DNA of 20,093 nucleotides from positions 1-20,093 of the forward strand of contig JAFLJW010000130.1 in assembly GCA_022712815.1 (NCBI GenBank), read 5' to 3'. The position numbers and the translations under genes are program-made. The DNA is from Pseudodesulfovibrio sp. (lineage in GTDB: Bacteria; Desulfobacterota; Desulfovibrionia; Desulfovibrionales; Desulfovibrionaceae). The notes under the pieces are model-generated. The model searched no databases. It had not been told where the DNA came from and worked only from the letters and a program-made list of their open reading frames with translations. Shown in pieces: positions 1 through 8,638 of the stretch. Position 1 is the first letter of the stretch. Each line of letters starts with the position of its first letter.

Positions 1-363
1 CCAGAGGTCGGTCATGGTCAGTCCCTGCTGTTCACGGATGGTGAGCATCTCGTCACATACCCGCAAGATGATATGGATCGCCTCATCGAAATCGTGTGCA
101 ACCTGCTGGCTGACGAAACGCGCCGGGAATCAATCGCCCAGGCAGGTCTTGCCGAAATAAATTCCAAGCATCGTCCCGTACACCGGGCGCAGACATTGCT
201 GGACGCCATCAAAGGACTTGATAAAACAGCGGTTAAAACCCGCCTTGGGCAATCGGCAATGATTCGCTCCAAGTATCTGAAACTCATCTATCTTCACTGG
301 GCCGAGGCATACGGTGACACGGAATTGGGAAGGAAATATTTGGCGGCAGCCACAGCTCGTTAG
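1..363 (+). CDS. Glycosyltransferase, CgeB-like, C-terminal part (5' end outside window)
   Basis: The reading frame is open from base 1 to the TAG at 361-363, so only the last 120 residues are present. The fragment begins PEVGHGQSLLF and continues with TDGEHLVTYPQDD, a helix RLIEIVCNLLADE, and SKHRPVHRAQTLL. This is the arrangement at the end of CgeB/Glycos_transf_1_2 glycosyltransferases, where a nucleotide-sugar-binding lobe is followed by 'elv.y.d...el...v..lL.d...r..ia..g...v...H....R...ll'. It probably transfers a sugar to a cell-surface or flagellar acceptor in the cytoplasm, but donor and acceptor cannot be read from this fragment. It converges on arfB with only 21 bp between the two stops. 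The family call is by pattern only; another GT-B glycosyltransferase family is possible. Confidence 0.6.
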   Translation, partial: PEVGHGQSLLFTDGEHLVTYPQDDMDRLIEIVCNLLADETRRESIAQAGLAEINSKHRPVHRAQTLLDAIKGLDKTAVKTRLGQSAMIRSKYLKLIYLHWAEAYGDTELGRKYLAAATAR

Positions 364-384
364 GTGGATAATTGGCGACACGCC

Positions 385-813
385 CTAATATTCACCGCTG
401 GTATCAACTGTTTTTCTACCGGTTTTCTTCTGGCTTGTCCGTTTCTTGCGGTCAAGCCGTTTGCGTTTTGCGCTCTTTGGAATCGCTGTGTTCTTCCTTG
501 GTATCACAGGCTTTAGTGCCCATTGCATCAGTTCTATGAACCGCTCTATTGCTGAGTCCTTATTGCTTTTTTGACTACGGAATCTTTGAGAATTGACCTG
601 AAGCACGCCGCGCTGATTGATCCTGCGCCTGAGTTTGCCCTTGACCGCCACTTTTTGAAGTTGAGTCAGGCTGCTCGTTTTATCCACATTAAACAAAAGC
701 GTCACTCGCGAATCAGTCGTATTGACATGCTGGCCACCCGGCCCGGAACTGCGGCTGGTGATAAAACGTATCTCGCCAAGTGGGATGGAAATTATGTCTG
801 TGATTCGCAACAT
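385..813 (-). CDS. arfB: ArfB-type peptidyl-tRNA hydrolase (ribosome rescue)
   Basis: 142 residues when started at the ATG at 811-813, which aligns with the start of E. coli ArfB/YaeJ (140 residues). An in-frame GTG ten codons upstream (841-843) would add a tail with no counterpart. The GGQ motif lies at residues 26-28 in SSGPGGQHVNTT. This is the catalytic motif of class I release factors, which hydrolyses peptidyl-tRNA in the ribosomal peptidyl-transferase centre. The codon-recognition domains of RF1/RF2 are absent, and the last 40 residues are Lys/Arg-rich (KSAKRKRLDRKKR), like the ArfB tail that enters the empty mRNA channel of stalled ribosomes. A weak AGG sits 8 bases before the start. 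It is divergent from the ychJ-like gene. Confidence in the family is high; in the exact start, moderate. Confidence 0.9.
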   Translation of the reverse strand: MLRITDIISIPLGEIRFITSRSSGPGGQHVNTTDSRVTLLFNVDKTSSLTQLQKVAVKGKLRRRINQRGVLQVNSQRFRSQKSNKDSAIERFIELMQWALKPVIPRKNTAIPKSAKRKRLDRKKRTSQKKTGRKTVDTSGEY

Positions 814-859
814 GATGGAAACCTGCCATGCCTTCTTTGACACCGCAAGTCCATATTCA

Positions 860-887
860 TTGACACGGAGCGGACTTTACGTAGAAT
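860..887 (+). promoter_or_regulatory. Sigma-70 promoter for the ychJ-like gene
   Basis: TTGACA (860-865, perfect -35), a 16-base spacer and TAGAAT (882-887, 5/6 match to -10). Transcription would start near 894, giving a leader of about 28 bases before the ATG at 922. Seen by eye only; no start site has been mapped. Confidence 0.6.
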
Positions 888-921
888 CCGCCTCATCAAA
901 AACATTATCAAGGATGAAATT

Positions 922-1410
922 ATGACCAAATCATGCCCCTGCGGCTCCGGCAAGGAACATGTCGAGTGCTGTACTCCCTATATTTCCGGTGACAAGCCAG
1001 CACCCACAGCCGAGGCCCTCATGCGCTCTCGCTATTCCGCCTATGTATTCAAGGAGATCGACTACCTGCGTGAAACTCTGTCCCTTGAAGCACAGAAGGA
1101 TCATGACGACAAGTCCGTCAAGGAGTGGGCCGAAGCTGCCGACTGGCAGGGCCTGACCATCCACGAGACTCAGGACGGTGGCGAAAAGGACGATTCCGGT
1201 ATTGTCGAATTCTCCGCCCACTATATCGTCGATGGAGTCGCCCAGACCCACCGTGAACGTAGCCAGTTCAAACGGATAGGCGAAAACTGGAAATATGTGG
1301 ATGGTGACATGACCTTCGAGCCGCCCGTCAAAAAAGATCCCAAAATAGGCCGCAACGAACCTTGTCCTTGCAAGTCCGGTAAAAAATACAAAAAGTGTTG
1401 TGGTCGATAG
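922..1410 (+). CDS. ychJ: YchJ-family (UPF0225) SEC-C zinc-motif protein
   Basis: 162 residues; E. coli YchJ has 152 and the same plan. An N-terminal SEC-C motif (CPCGSGKEHVECC, Cys 5, 7, 16, 17) is followed by the family signature LMRSRYSAYV. A central NTF2-like fold comes next, then a second SEC-C motif at the C terminus (EPCPCKSGKKYKKCCGR, Cys 148, 150, 159, 160). SEC-C motifs bind zinc in the same way as the SecA tail. The cellular role of YchJ is not established, so no function is claimed beyond metal binding. The start is fixed by AAGGA at 910-914, seven bases before the ATG, and by the promoter just upstream. It appears to be a single-gene unit divergent from arfB. Confidence 0.9.
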   Translation: MTKSCPCGSGKEHVECCTPYISGDKPAPTAEALMRSRYSAYVFKEIDYLRETLSLEAQKDHDDKSVKEWAEAADWQGLTIHETQDGGEKDDSGIVEFSAHYIVDGVAQTHRERSQFKRIGENWKYVDGDMTFEPPVKKDPKIGRNEPCPCKSGKKYKKCCGR

Positions 1411-1421
1411 GCTAATCAAAG

Positions 1422-1445
1422 TTGCCTCTGGCGGACCGGAGGCAA
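1422..1445 (+). terminator. Weak hairpin after the ychJ-like gene
   Basis: Inverted repeat TTGCCTC (1422-1428) / GAGGCAA (1439-1445) with a 10-base loop, 12 bases after the stop codon. There is no T-run behind it, so it is a poor intrinsic terminator. It may stabilise the 3' end or be coincidental. Confidence 0.3.
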
Positions 1446-1547
1446 GACGTGGTATGCACATGGATTGCAATCGATAATTGACTTTTCGATGACGGGTTGG
1501 GTGGATTGCCAGCACGATTTACACTTCAGGTAGTATTGGTCCTGATG

Positions 1548-1556
1548 TGTTATAAT
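1548..1556 (+). promoter_or_regulatory. Extended -10 promoter for the GGDEF-EAL gene
   Basis: TGTTATAAT is an exact TGnTATAAT extended -10 element. No good -35 lies 16-18 bases upstream, which is usual for extended -10 promoters. Predicted start is near 1563, leaving an untranslated leader of about 95 bases. Confidence 0.5.
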
Positions 1557-1657
1557 GTCCTTTCCAAATAAGGCGAGAGGCCGTAGTATCAATAAATCTT
1601 TTTGGGATTGTGTTTGTTTGTGCGGAGTTCGGCATTTAAAGACAGAGGCTGACTGGT

Positions 1658-4534
1658 TTGGTGATCCCTTTACGTAATATCAGTATCAAGTACCGCCTCA
1701 TGGGGTGGTTCGCAGTTCTTTTTATCCTGACCACAGGTGTGGCCGGAGGCTTAATCTATTCTGTGGTGCGCGACGCTGTTGAGGACAATATTCATTCTGA
1801 ATTGACCTCTGCCACGGATGCCATTCGAAGCATGGTCCAGACTGCGGCCAAGGTTTCGGTTCGCAACAGGCTCCGAGCCATTGCCGAAAAAAATATTGAT
1901 ATTCTCACAGAGCTTCAGTTCGAAATTCGGTCTGGGAACATGACCGAGGCTGAGGCAAAGGGGTTGGCTGAAAGACTTCTTTTGAGTCAAACCATAGGTG
2001 AAACTGGATATATTTACTGTGTTACGAGCAAGGGTATACTTGATGTGCACCCCTCGCCGAGCCTGCGGGGGAGCGATGTGTCTACTAATTGGCTGAGCCA
2101 GAAGCAGGCCGAGCAGCTCAGTGGATATCTGGAATACGACTGGGCCAATCCGGGTGAGAAGCAGGCGCGGGCCAAGGCTCTCTATATGGAGTATTTTGAG
2201 CCGTGGGACTGGATTGTCTCTGTTTCATCCTATCGAGAGGAGTTCTACACCCTTGTAGATATTGATGATTTTAGATCCGGTGTCGAGTCGTTCATGCTCG
2301 GAGATTCAGGGTATGTTTTCATCATGACAGGCAAGGGTGAGATTGTCGTTCACCCTTGGCTCATGGGGGACGTTTCTCAGGCCATGGATGCCAGTGGCAG
2401 GTTGTTGTTCAAGGAGATTCTTTTCCTGCGCAATGGGCAATTGACCTATTTATGGAAGGACCCGGCCTCTGAAAAACCTCGTAAAAAACTGATGTTCTTC
2501 CGGTATCTCCCGGAGCTTGACTGGATCGTTGGCTCCACCAGCTACCTTGATGAAGTATATGTACCACTAATCAGATTGCGGAACATAATGCTGCTTGCGG
2601 CATTTTTCTCGATTTTGTTCATAATTCCTCTCGGATATTATCTGGGGAGATCTTTTTCCCGACCAATTTCTCGGCTGACGGCCAAGATGCGGGATGCGGA
2701 CAAGGGTGATTTTAGCATTCGTGCCGACAGTGACGCCCGAGGGGAAGTTGGTGAGCTTGCCACGCATTTCAACCAATATATCATGCGGCTTGAGGATTTC
2801 CGGGATGAACTCAGGGCCGAAATCGAGGAGCGAATCCGTACGGAGATGCAGCTCAAGCTTTTCGCGAAAGTTTTCGAGAACGCCCTTGAAGGGATTTCCA
2901 TCACGGACAAGGGCGGCGATATCATGGCTATTAATCCTTCCTTCACGACCATCACTGGCTACACGGCGAGCGAAGCTCTGGGTCAAAATCCGCGAATTCT
3001 CAAGTCAGATCGGCATAACCCTGAATTTTATGAGGAAATGTGGGACAGTCTCAAGGAAAAAGGAACTTGGCAGGGCGAGATATGGAACCGGCGCAAGAAC
3101 GGAGAATCCTACCCTGAGCTTCTCAGTATAACTACCATCAAAGGTGATGATGGTGGCATTGTCAATTATGTTGCCATGTTCCATGATCTTTCAGATATGA
3201 AGCTCAAAGATGATAAAATTGAGTATCAAGTTTATCACGATGGTTTGACCGGTCTGCCGAATCGTATTCTGGCCATGGATCGTCTGGGTGTGTCCATTTC
3301 TCATGCCAGCAGGACCGAGACCAAGGTGGCTGTTTTTTCCATAGACCTTGATAACTTCAAGAAAATCAATGACTTTCTTGGACATACTCAAGGTGATATG
3401 CTCATTCAGTTCGTGGCGGATCGGCTTGTGGCCCTTTGCAAGGAAGAAGACACCGTAGCCCGTTTGGGCGGTGATGAATTCCTTCTTCTGGTGGATGAAG
3501 TCAGTGACGAGTTGGAAATTGTGGAACTGGCTGAAAAATTGTTGAGCGCATTTAACGAATCATTCATGGTCATGGAGCACGAATTATTTGTGACGCCCAG
3601 CATTGGTGTGACGCTCTATCCTGATGATGGCGAAGATCCCGTTACTTTGGTCAAGAATGCTGACATGGCCATGTACCAATCTAAGGCCAAGGGCAAGAAC
3701 ACGTATTTTCTCTTCACAGAGGAGATGAACGCCCGCATTTCCCAGCGTCTCAGGCTGGAAAGTGATATGCGTCAGGCCCTCAAGGACGATGAATTTACCG
3801 TCTATTTCCAGCCCAAGGTGGCTCTTCGGAATGGAGAGGTAGAGGGCATGGAGGCTCTTGTTCGCTGGCATAAGTCCGACGGCACCGTGATCAGCCCCAT
3901 CGATTTTATTTCACTTGCCGAGGAAACCGGACTGATTGTTCCCCTGGGTGCGTTCGTGCTGGATGCCTCGTGCAAGGGCATGCAAGTTCTGGAAGGTATT
4001 GAGTGCTCCAGTATCAAGATTTCTGTCAACCTTTCGCCCCTTCAGTTTGAGCAGGAAGATTTGGTGGATATGATACTCTCTACCCTGAAGCAATATGGAT
4101 TGCCTCCTTCAAGGTTGGAACTTGAAATTACGGAATCCACTCTCATGACCGATATTGAAACTTCCGTTGCCAAGCTCAATCAACTGGTGGATGCAGGAAT
4201 TTCCATCTCCATTGATGATTTCGGAACAGGGTATTCATCATTATACTACCTGAAGACTTTTCCCATCAATGTCCTCAAGATCGATCAATCCTTTATTCGT
4301 GACATCACCAAGGATGAGAGTGACGCTCAGATAGTGGAGACGATTATCCTCATGGCTCACAACCTCGGTATCTCCGTGGTCGCAGAAGGGGTTGAAACAA
4401 AAGAACAGCTTGATCTGCTCAATTCGTTCGGATGCGAATTGGTGCAGGGATATTATTATAGCAGGCCGCTGCCGTTGGAAGAGGTGATTGCCTACCTCAG
4501 TACAGAAAACGGTGTTTGTCTTATCAAGTCTTGA
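1658..4534 (+). CDS. Membrane Cache-HAMP-PAS-GGDEF-EAL protein (c-di-GMP turnover)
   Basis: 958 residues. TM1 is at about 14-35. A periplasmic double Cache region follows at about 40-305, with two similar sub-repeats, GETGYIYCVTSKG and GDSGYVFIMTGKG. TM2 is about 308-330, HAMP 331-384, PAS 400-512, GGDEF 523-685 and EAL 700-945. The cyclase motif is intact (GGDEF 604-608). The phosphodiesterase residues are also present: EAL 732-734, EITEST, DDFGTGYSSL, KIDQSF, VVAEGVE and QGYYYSRP. Both activities are therefore possible. The inhibitory I-site expected five residues before GGDEF reads KEED (595-598) instead of RxxD. The Cache region presumably senses a small periplasmic ligand. Two starts compete: TTG at 1658, 9 bases after AGAGG (1644-1648), and GTG at 1661. 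The 3' end abuts the stop of the HD-GYP gene. Confidence 0.93.
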   Translation: MVIPLRNISIKYRLMGWFAVLFILTTGVAGGLIYSVVRDAVEDNIHSELTSATDAIRSMVQTAAKVSVRNRLRAIAEKNIDILTELQFEIRSGNMTEAEAKGLAERLLLSQTIGETGYIYCVTSKGILDVHPSPSLRGSDVSTNWLSQKQAEQLSGYLEYDWANPGEKQARAKALYMEYFEPWDWIVSVSSYREEFYTLVDIDDFRSGVESFMLGDSGYVFIMTGKGEIVVHPWLMGDVSQAMDASGRLLFKEILFLRNGQLTYLWKDPASEKPRKKLMFFRYLPELDWIVGSTSYLDEVYVPLIRLRNIMLLAAFFSILFIIPLGYYLGRSFSRPISRLTAKMRDADKGDFSIRADSDARGEVGELATHFNQYIMRLEDFRDELRAEIEERIRTEMQLKLFAKVFENALEGISITDKGGDIMAINPSFTTITGYTASEALGQNPRILKSDRHNPEFYEEMWDSLKEKGTWQGEIWNRRKNGESYPELLSITTIKGDDGGIVNYVAMFHDLSDMKLKDDKIEYQVYHDGLTGLPNRILAMDRLGVSISHASRTETKVAVFSIDLDNFKKINDFLGHTQGDMLIQFVADRLVALCKEEDTVARLGGDEFLLLVDEVSDELEIVELAEKLLSAFNESFMVMEHELFVTPSIGVTLYPDDGEDPVTLVKNADMAMYQSKAKGKNTYFLFTEEMNARISQRLRLESDMRQALKDDEFTVYFQPKVALRNGEVEGMEALVRWHKSDGTVISPIDFISLAEETGLIVPLGAFVLDASCKGMQVLEGIECSSIKISVNLSPLQFEQEDLVDMILSTLKQYGLPPSRLELEITESTLMTDIETSVAKLNQLVDAGISISIDDFGTGYSSLYYLKTFPINVLKIDQSFIRDITKDESDAQIVETIILMAHNLGISVVAEGVETKEQLDLLNSFGCELVQGYYYSRPLPLEEVIAYLSTENGVCLIKS

Positions 4535-6094
4535 TCAGTTTTCGGGGTTATCCTGGTATTGGTCTCGTATTTTCAGAAAATCATCCAGATTTTCCATGAA
4601 CAGATCAAGCAGTTTGGGATCAAACATTGTGCCGCGCTGCTCTTTCATGAATTTCAGGATATCGCTGAGCGTCCATGCTTTCTTGTAAACGCGCCTGCAA
4701 CCCAAGGCATCGAACACATCCGCCAGCATGGTGATGCGGCCTGTAATGTCGATCTCTTCTCCTTTAAGACCATGGGGATATCCCGAGCCATCCCATCGTT
4801 CATGGTGCTGGAGGGCCACGGTGGCTGCCAGTTTCATGATGTCGTTGTCCGACTTGTTGAGAATCTCATGGCCGATGAGTGTATGGTTCTTGACCGTCTC
4901 GAATTCTTTTGGGTTTAGCTTGTCCGGTTTGAGAAGGATGGTGTCGGTAATACCGATTTTGCCCACATCATGCATGGGTGAGGCCATCCTTAGTTGTTCG
5001 GCTTTGCTCGGACTCATTCCGGACTTGAGTGCCAAAATCCGCGAATACTCTGCAACCCGCCGGACATGATTGGCGGTTTCACTTGATCTGGTCTCTACAA
5101 CTTCTCCCATGGTGAAAAGAAGTTCTTTCTGGGTTTCCTTGATGATTTGATTCAGATCAAGGTTGTCAAAAGCCACCGAGATGTTGGAAGAGAATAGTTC
5201 GATGAGTTTTCGGTCCACGTCGTGGAGCGGTCCTGCCCCGCGCAGGTAGATGACGCTCTCTGAACCTCCATCTGTCTGGTAGTAACCAACAAAGGTATCG
5301 TGTGCGAAAAAGCTCTGCTTTTTCTGCACCACCTTTTCGATGCAGGCGATCGCCTCTTCGTCATCAATGGTATCAATGGAATGGCCGCGAATCTTTTCAA
5401 ATTTGCCAGTGGAGGCGATGATCTTGAATATGCCATCTTTCCTGGCTGCGGCAAACCCGGAAGCGCGAGCCATGAAGGTGTCATCCTCCAGACTCATGGT
5501 GGACGAGAGTTGGGTCAGTACACCAGATGCGAATTCGCTCAGGGATTGCGCTTTGAAAATGGTGGGGGCGGCGTGGACAATTTGTTGCAGTCCCATGCGA
5601 TTGTGCTCGATCGTGCGTATGTCACGGTAGGAGCGGATGGCGGTGGTCACCGCAGTGTACAGTTTTTGCGAGGTCAGCTCAGACTTTTCCTTGTAGTCGT
5701 TTATGTCGTGCTTGAAGATGACTTCCTGCTCCGGAGCCTCGCCGGGTTGACCGGTGCGCAGGATTATACGCACTATCTTGTTGTTCAGGTCGTTGCGAAT
5801 CCAGGCTGTCAGATCAAGCCCTGCCTGGGGTGTCTCCATGACCACGTCGAGCAGGATGACCGCTATGTCGGGGTTTTCCTCAAGCGCAGTCTTTCCTTCT
5901 TCGGCAGAGTACGCTGAAAAGATGATGAGCTTGCGGCCTTCAAACACATAGTCCTTGAGTACCATGGTTGTGACCTTGTGGACAAATTCATCGTCGTCCA
6001 CCACCAATAATTTCCATATCTGCCTGTTGGCTGGCTCAGGCTCGCTGTCCGGGGTCTCTGCTGCAAAGAGAAGTTTGTCGTCCCTGTTTGCCAT
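4535..6094 (-). CDS. Response regulator REC-DUF3369-HD-GYP c-di-GMP phosphodiesterase
   Basis: 519 residues. A receiver domain lies at about 26-155, with acidic pocket VVDDDE (31-36) and phospho-acceptor Asp83 in LLDVVM. A DUF3369 (GAF-like) domain occupies about 160-315, and an HD-GYP domain about 322-505. The HD-GYP core is complete: H375/D376 in MHDVGKIGI, the HHERWDGSGYP motif (GYP 438-440), and HTLIGHEIL between them. HD-GYP enzymes hydrolyse c-di-GMP to pGpG or GMP with a di- or tri-metal centre. The gene starts 10 bp after the kinase stop, and its Shine-Dalgarno (TAAGGG) overlaps the kinase TAA, so the two are co-transcribed and the kinase is the likely phosphodonor. No DNA-binding domain is present: output is enzymatic and cytoplasmic. 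Confidence 0.93.
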   Translation of the reverse strand: MANRDDKLLFAAETPDSEPEPANRQIWKLLVVDDDEFVHKVTTMVLKDYVFEGRKLIIFSAYSAEEGKTALEENPDIAVILLDVVMETPQAGLDLTAWIRNDLNNKIVRIILRTGQPGEAPEQEVIFKHDINDYKEKSELTSQKLYTAVTTAIRSYRDIRTIEHNRMGLQQIVHAAPTIFKAQSLSEFASGVLTQLSSTMSLEDDTFMARASGFAAARKDGIFKIIASTGKFEKIRGHSIDTIDDEEAIACIEKVVQKKQSFFAHDTFVGYYQTDGGSESVIYLRGAGPLHDVDRKLIELFSSNISVAFDNLDLNQIIKETQKELLFTMGEVVETRSSETANHVRRVAEYSRILALKSGMSPSKAEQLRMASPMHDVGKIGITDTILLKPDKLNPKEFETVKNHTLIGHEILNKSDNDIMKLAATVALQHHERWDGSGYPHGLKGEEIDITGRITMLADVFDALGCRRVYKKAWTLSDILKFMKEQRGTMFDPKLLDLFMENLDDFLKIRDQYQDNPEN

Positions 6095-6104
6095 GTTTTT
6101 TCCC

Positions 6105-8513
6105 TTATGCCTGATCAGGACCTGTTTCGGTCAACGGCATGGTGATTATATACGTTGTTCCCTTTCCCGGTTCGCTCTCAAAGTGGATGGTTCCGCTCAA
6201 GGTTTGGGTCACGATGTTGAAAACGATGTACAATCCAAGGCCGGTGCCACCCTGGTTTCGCTTGGTTGTGTGAAATGGTTCAAAGACCTTATCCATCAAT
6301 TCTGATTGAATACCTCTGCCGTCATCGCTGAAGGTGAACACAAGATCATTGCCTTGTACTGTTCCATTGATGGTGATGACTCCTTCCTCGTCACCCTCAA
6401 AGGCATGGGTCAGGGAATTGACCAGCAGGTTGGTTATGATCTGCATGAATGCGCCGGGATAGCTGAACATCTCAATGCCAGGGCACTTATTTAGTATGAT
6501 AACATTTGCCTGTCTGGATTTTGGTTGCAGACTCAGAAGTACTTCGTCCACGTATAGCTTCAGGTTGAATTGGCGTGGCAGTTCGGAAGATTGGTCCGCG
6601 GCCACCTGTTTGAAACTCCTGATGAGTTCCGCCGCCCGGTTCAGGTTGACCAGGGTGTTGTGCGACGACTCCTTGCCGGTGCGGATGAACTTTTCCAGGT
6701 CAGAGCGTTTGAGTTCATCTGCATCGAATTTTTTGGACAATTCGATCAGTTTGTCCTCAAGGAAAGAACTGGCTGTGACACCGATGCCAAGCGGAGTATT
6801 TATTTCGTGCGCGACACCGGCCACAAGTCCTCCAAGGGCTGCCAGTTTTTCGGACAGGATCAGTTCCTTTTGTGTCTGTTTGAGCTGCATGAGTGAGTCT
6901 TCCAGTTCCGCCTTGGCTTCTTCCAGATTTCTGGTGCGATCGGTCACACGATCTTCCAGTTCTTCATTGAGGCGGCGTAAGTCTTCTTCGCTTTTCTTGA
7001 GGGCTTCATCAGCCTGTCTGCGGCTGGTGATATTGACCGAAAGCACCAGCACGGCAGGCTCGACCCTGTCGGTGGGGGTGTAAGGGAGTCGTGTGGTCTG
7101 GTGCCAATGGATGCTTCCGTCCGCATGGGTGTATGGCTCTTCCAGCGTCACCTTGGGGAATCCGGTGTCAAAAACTATCCGGTCGTCAGCGAGCATTTTT
7201 TCAGCTTGTTTTTTGTCCGGGTGGACATCCATGTGAAGCTGTCCGGTCAGAGCTGTCACTGTGCTGCCGAGAGACTTTGCCACGGCCTGATTGACGAGCA
7301 GGAGTCTCCCTTCCGCGTTTTTGGCGTAGACCATGCTTGGAACCAGATCGAGGACCTGACGCAGGCTTTGCCGGTTGCGGTCAAGCTCTGCTGTCCGGTC
7401 CTTGATTCCTTTTTGCAGTCTGCGGTTGAAGATGAGCAGGCCGACGGCGATCAGGATGATAATTGTACCCAAGGTAGATAAATGAGGAACCCATTGATCA
7501 AGCCAGTGAAATGTTCGTTGCCGCTGAGGGATGTACATGAACCCTTCAATGGAAAAGTCGGGCTCCAGCAATCCGACCTTGGAAAGAATATCAGCGATAT
7601 GTCGCCATCTTTTTGGGTTCATGCTGCCGACCGGAACAAGTTTGGGCAAGATGAGTTCTCGCATGGATTCCGCTTCGAACTGGAGTTCGTCCCAACTCCT
7701 TTGCGACTTGTATTTAGAAGAGATCAGGGCGATGATTTCTTCGGTATGGGCCATGGCGTATTCCCATCCCTTGAAGCTCGCTTTGGTGAACCGTTCGACC
7801 AAATCAGGGTCTTCCTCCGCTAATTCTCTGGAAGCTATCAGGCAATCTCCATAAAAATCAATACCATGTGAAATGGGGCGCATTATTTGGATCGGAATTC
7901 CCCGTTTCTTCATGCTAAAAGGCTGGTCGGTCAGGTAGGCTAACATGGCAGCAGTTTTGCCTTCGATGAGGTCGTCGATATTCCAACTTAGGTCCTGTAG
8001 CTTGAGTTCCGATTCGTTGACATTTTCCATCAGAAGCATGGCGCGAATTTCAGCCTGTGTTGTTCCCAGGTACATGACATTCTTGCCTCTCAGATCGCGG
8101 GGACTGTTGATGTGTGAATCCGCTCTGGTCAGCAGGATGCTCGGTGAATGCTGAAAGATAGCTCCGAGCATGACAATGGGCTTGCCTCTGGCAAAGTCGA
8201 TCATGGCTTCGGAGTTCATGATGCCGAATTGAGCCCGTCCCAGAGAGACCTCATCTATCACGGATATTCCGGGGCGCCTTTCCTTGAGTGTGACAATCAG
8301 GCCTTCATCTCTGTAATAGCCTTGCTCAACGGCTGCGTAATACCCGGCGAACTGGAATTGGTGCTGCCATTTTAACTGGAGGGTGACCGGCGTCAGGGGC
8401 TGGTGCATTCGGGCAGCCATGGAGTCGAACGGAGTCCATACAACCAGAGCGGCCAGGACGAGCAGGGCCATCACTGGCTTTGTAAATACATGGAGCATCC
8501 GCTTTCCCGTCAT
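6105..8513 (-). CDS. Sensor histidine kinase with periplasmic NMT1-type ligand-binding domain and PAS
   Basis: About 802 residues from the ATG at 8511-8513, which has AAGG 8 bases upstream. A GTG at 8532-8534 would add 7 residues but has no ribosome site. Numbering from the GTG: N-terminal hydrophobic segment 20-39, periplasmic NMT1/THI5-like solute-binding domain about 45-330 (LKWQHQFQFAGYYAA, then EGLIVTLKE), TM2 about 353-369, PAS about 390-505, and a coiled coil about 507-562. HisKA follows with H576 in GVAHEINTP, then HATPase with N702/N706, DDGRG (737-741) and GGTGLGL (762-768). All catalytic boxes are intact. NMT1-type domains bind thiamine-pyrimidine-like or other small organic ligands in transport systems; here the domain is fused to a kinase as a sensor. 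The ligand is unknown. The partner is the HD-GYP regulator directly downstream. Confidence 0.93.
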   Translation of the reverse strand: MTGKRMLHVFTKPVMALLVLAALVVWTPFDSMAARMHQPLTPVTLQLKWQHQFQFAGYYAAVEQGYYRDEGLIVTLKERRPGISVIDEVSLGRAQFGIMNSEAMIDFARGKPIVMLGAIFQHSPSILLTRADSHINSPRDLRGKNVMYLGTTQAEIRAMLLMENVNESELKLQDLSWNIDDLIEGKTAAMLAYLTDQPFSMKKRGIPIQIMRPISHGIDFYGDCLIASRELAEEDPDLVERFTKASFKGWEYAMAHTEEIIALISSKYKSQRSWDELQFEAESMRELILPKLVPVGSMNPKRWRHIADILSKVGLLEPDFSIEGFMYIPQRQRTFHWLDQWVPHLSTLGTIIILIAVGLLIFNRRLQKGIKDRTAELDRNRQSLRQVLDLVPSMVYAKNAEGRLLLVNQAVAKSLGSTVTALTGQLHMDVHPDKKQAEKMLADDRIVFDTGFPKVTLEEPYTHADGSIHWHQTTRLPYTPTDRVEPAVLVLSVNITSRRQADEALKKSEEDLRRLNEELEDRVTDRTRNLEEAKAELEDSLMQLKQTQKELILSEKLAALGGLVAGVAHEINTPLGIGVTASSFLEDKLIELSKKFDADELKRSDLEKFIRTGKESSHNTLVNLNRAAELIRSFKQVAADQSSELPRQFNLKLYVDEVLLSLQPKSRQANVIILNKCPGIEMFSYPGAFMQIITNLLVNSLTHAFEGDEEGVITINGTVQGNDLVFTFSDDGRGIQSELMDKVFEPFHTTKRNQGGTGLGLYIVFNIVTQTLSGTIHFESEPGKGTTYIITMPLTETGPDQA

Positions 8514-8638
8514 TTTTTCTGCCTTGTTTCGCACAAAAGAAGATTTTTCACGCCCAGTTACCGTGCCTTAAAAGTGCTCTCCTGAATAGCTTGTTATAAA
8601 TTTTACTTCACTCTCAGCTGGAGTTTGAATCGGTTCTT

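Noticed and set aside
931..1515. Minus-strand open frame of 194 codons over the ychJ-like gene
   Set aside because: Antisense of a well-supported gene with two SEC-C motifs and its own promoter.
5300..5917. Plus-strand open frame of 205 codons opposite the HD-GYP gene
   Set aside because: The minus strand encodes conserved receiver and DUF3369 sequence at the same place.
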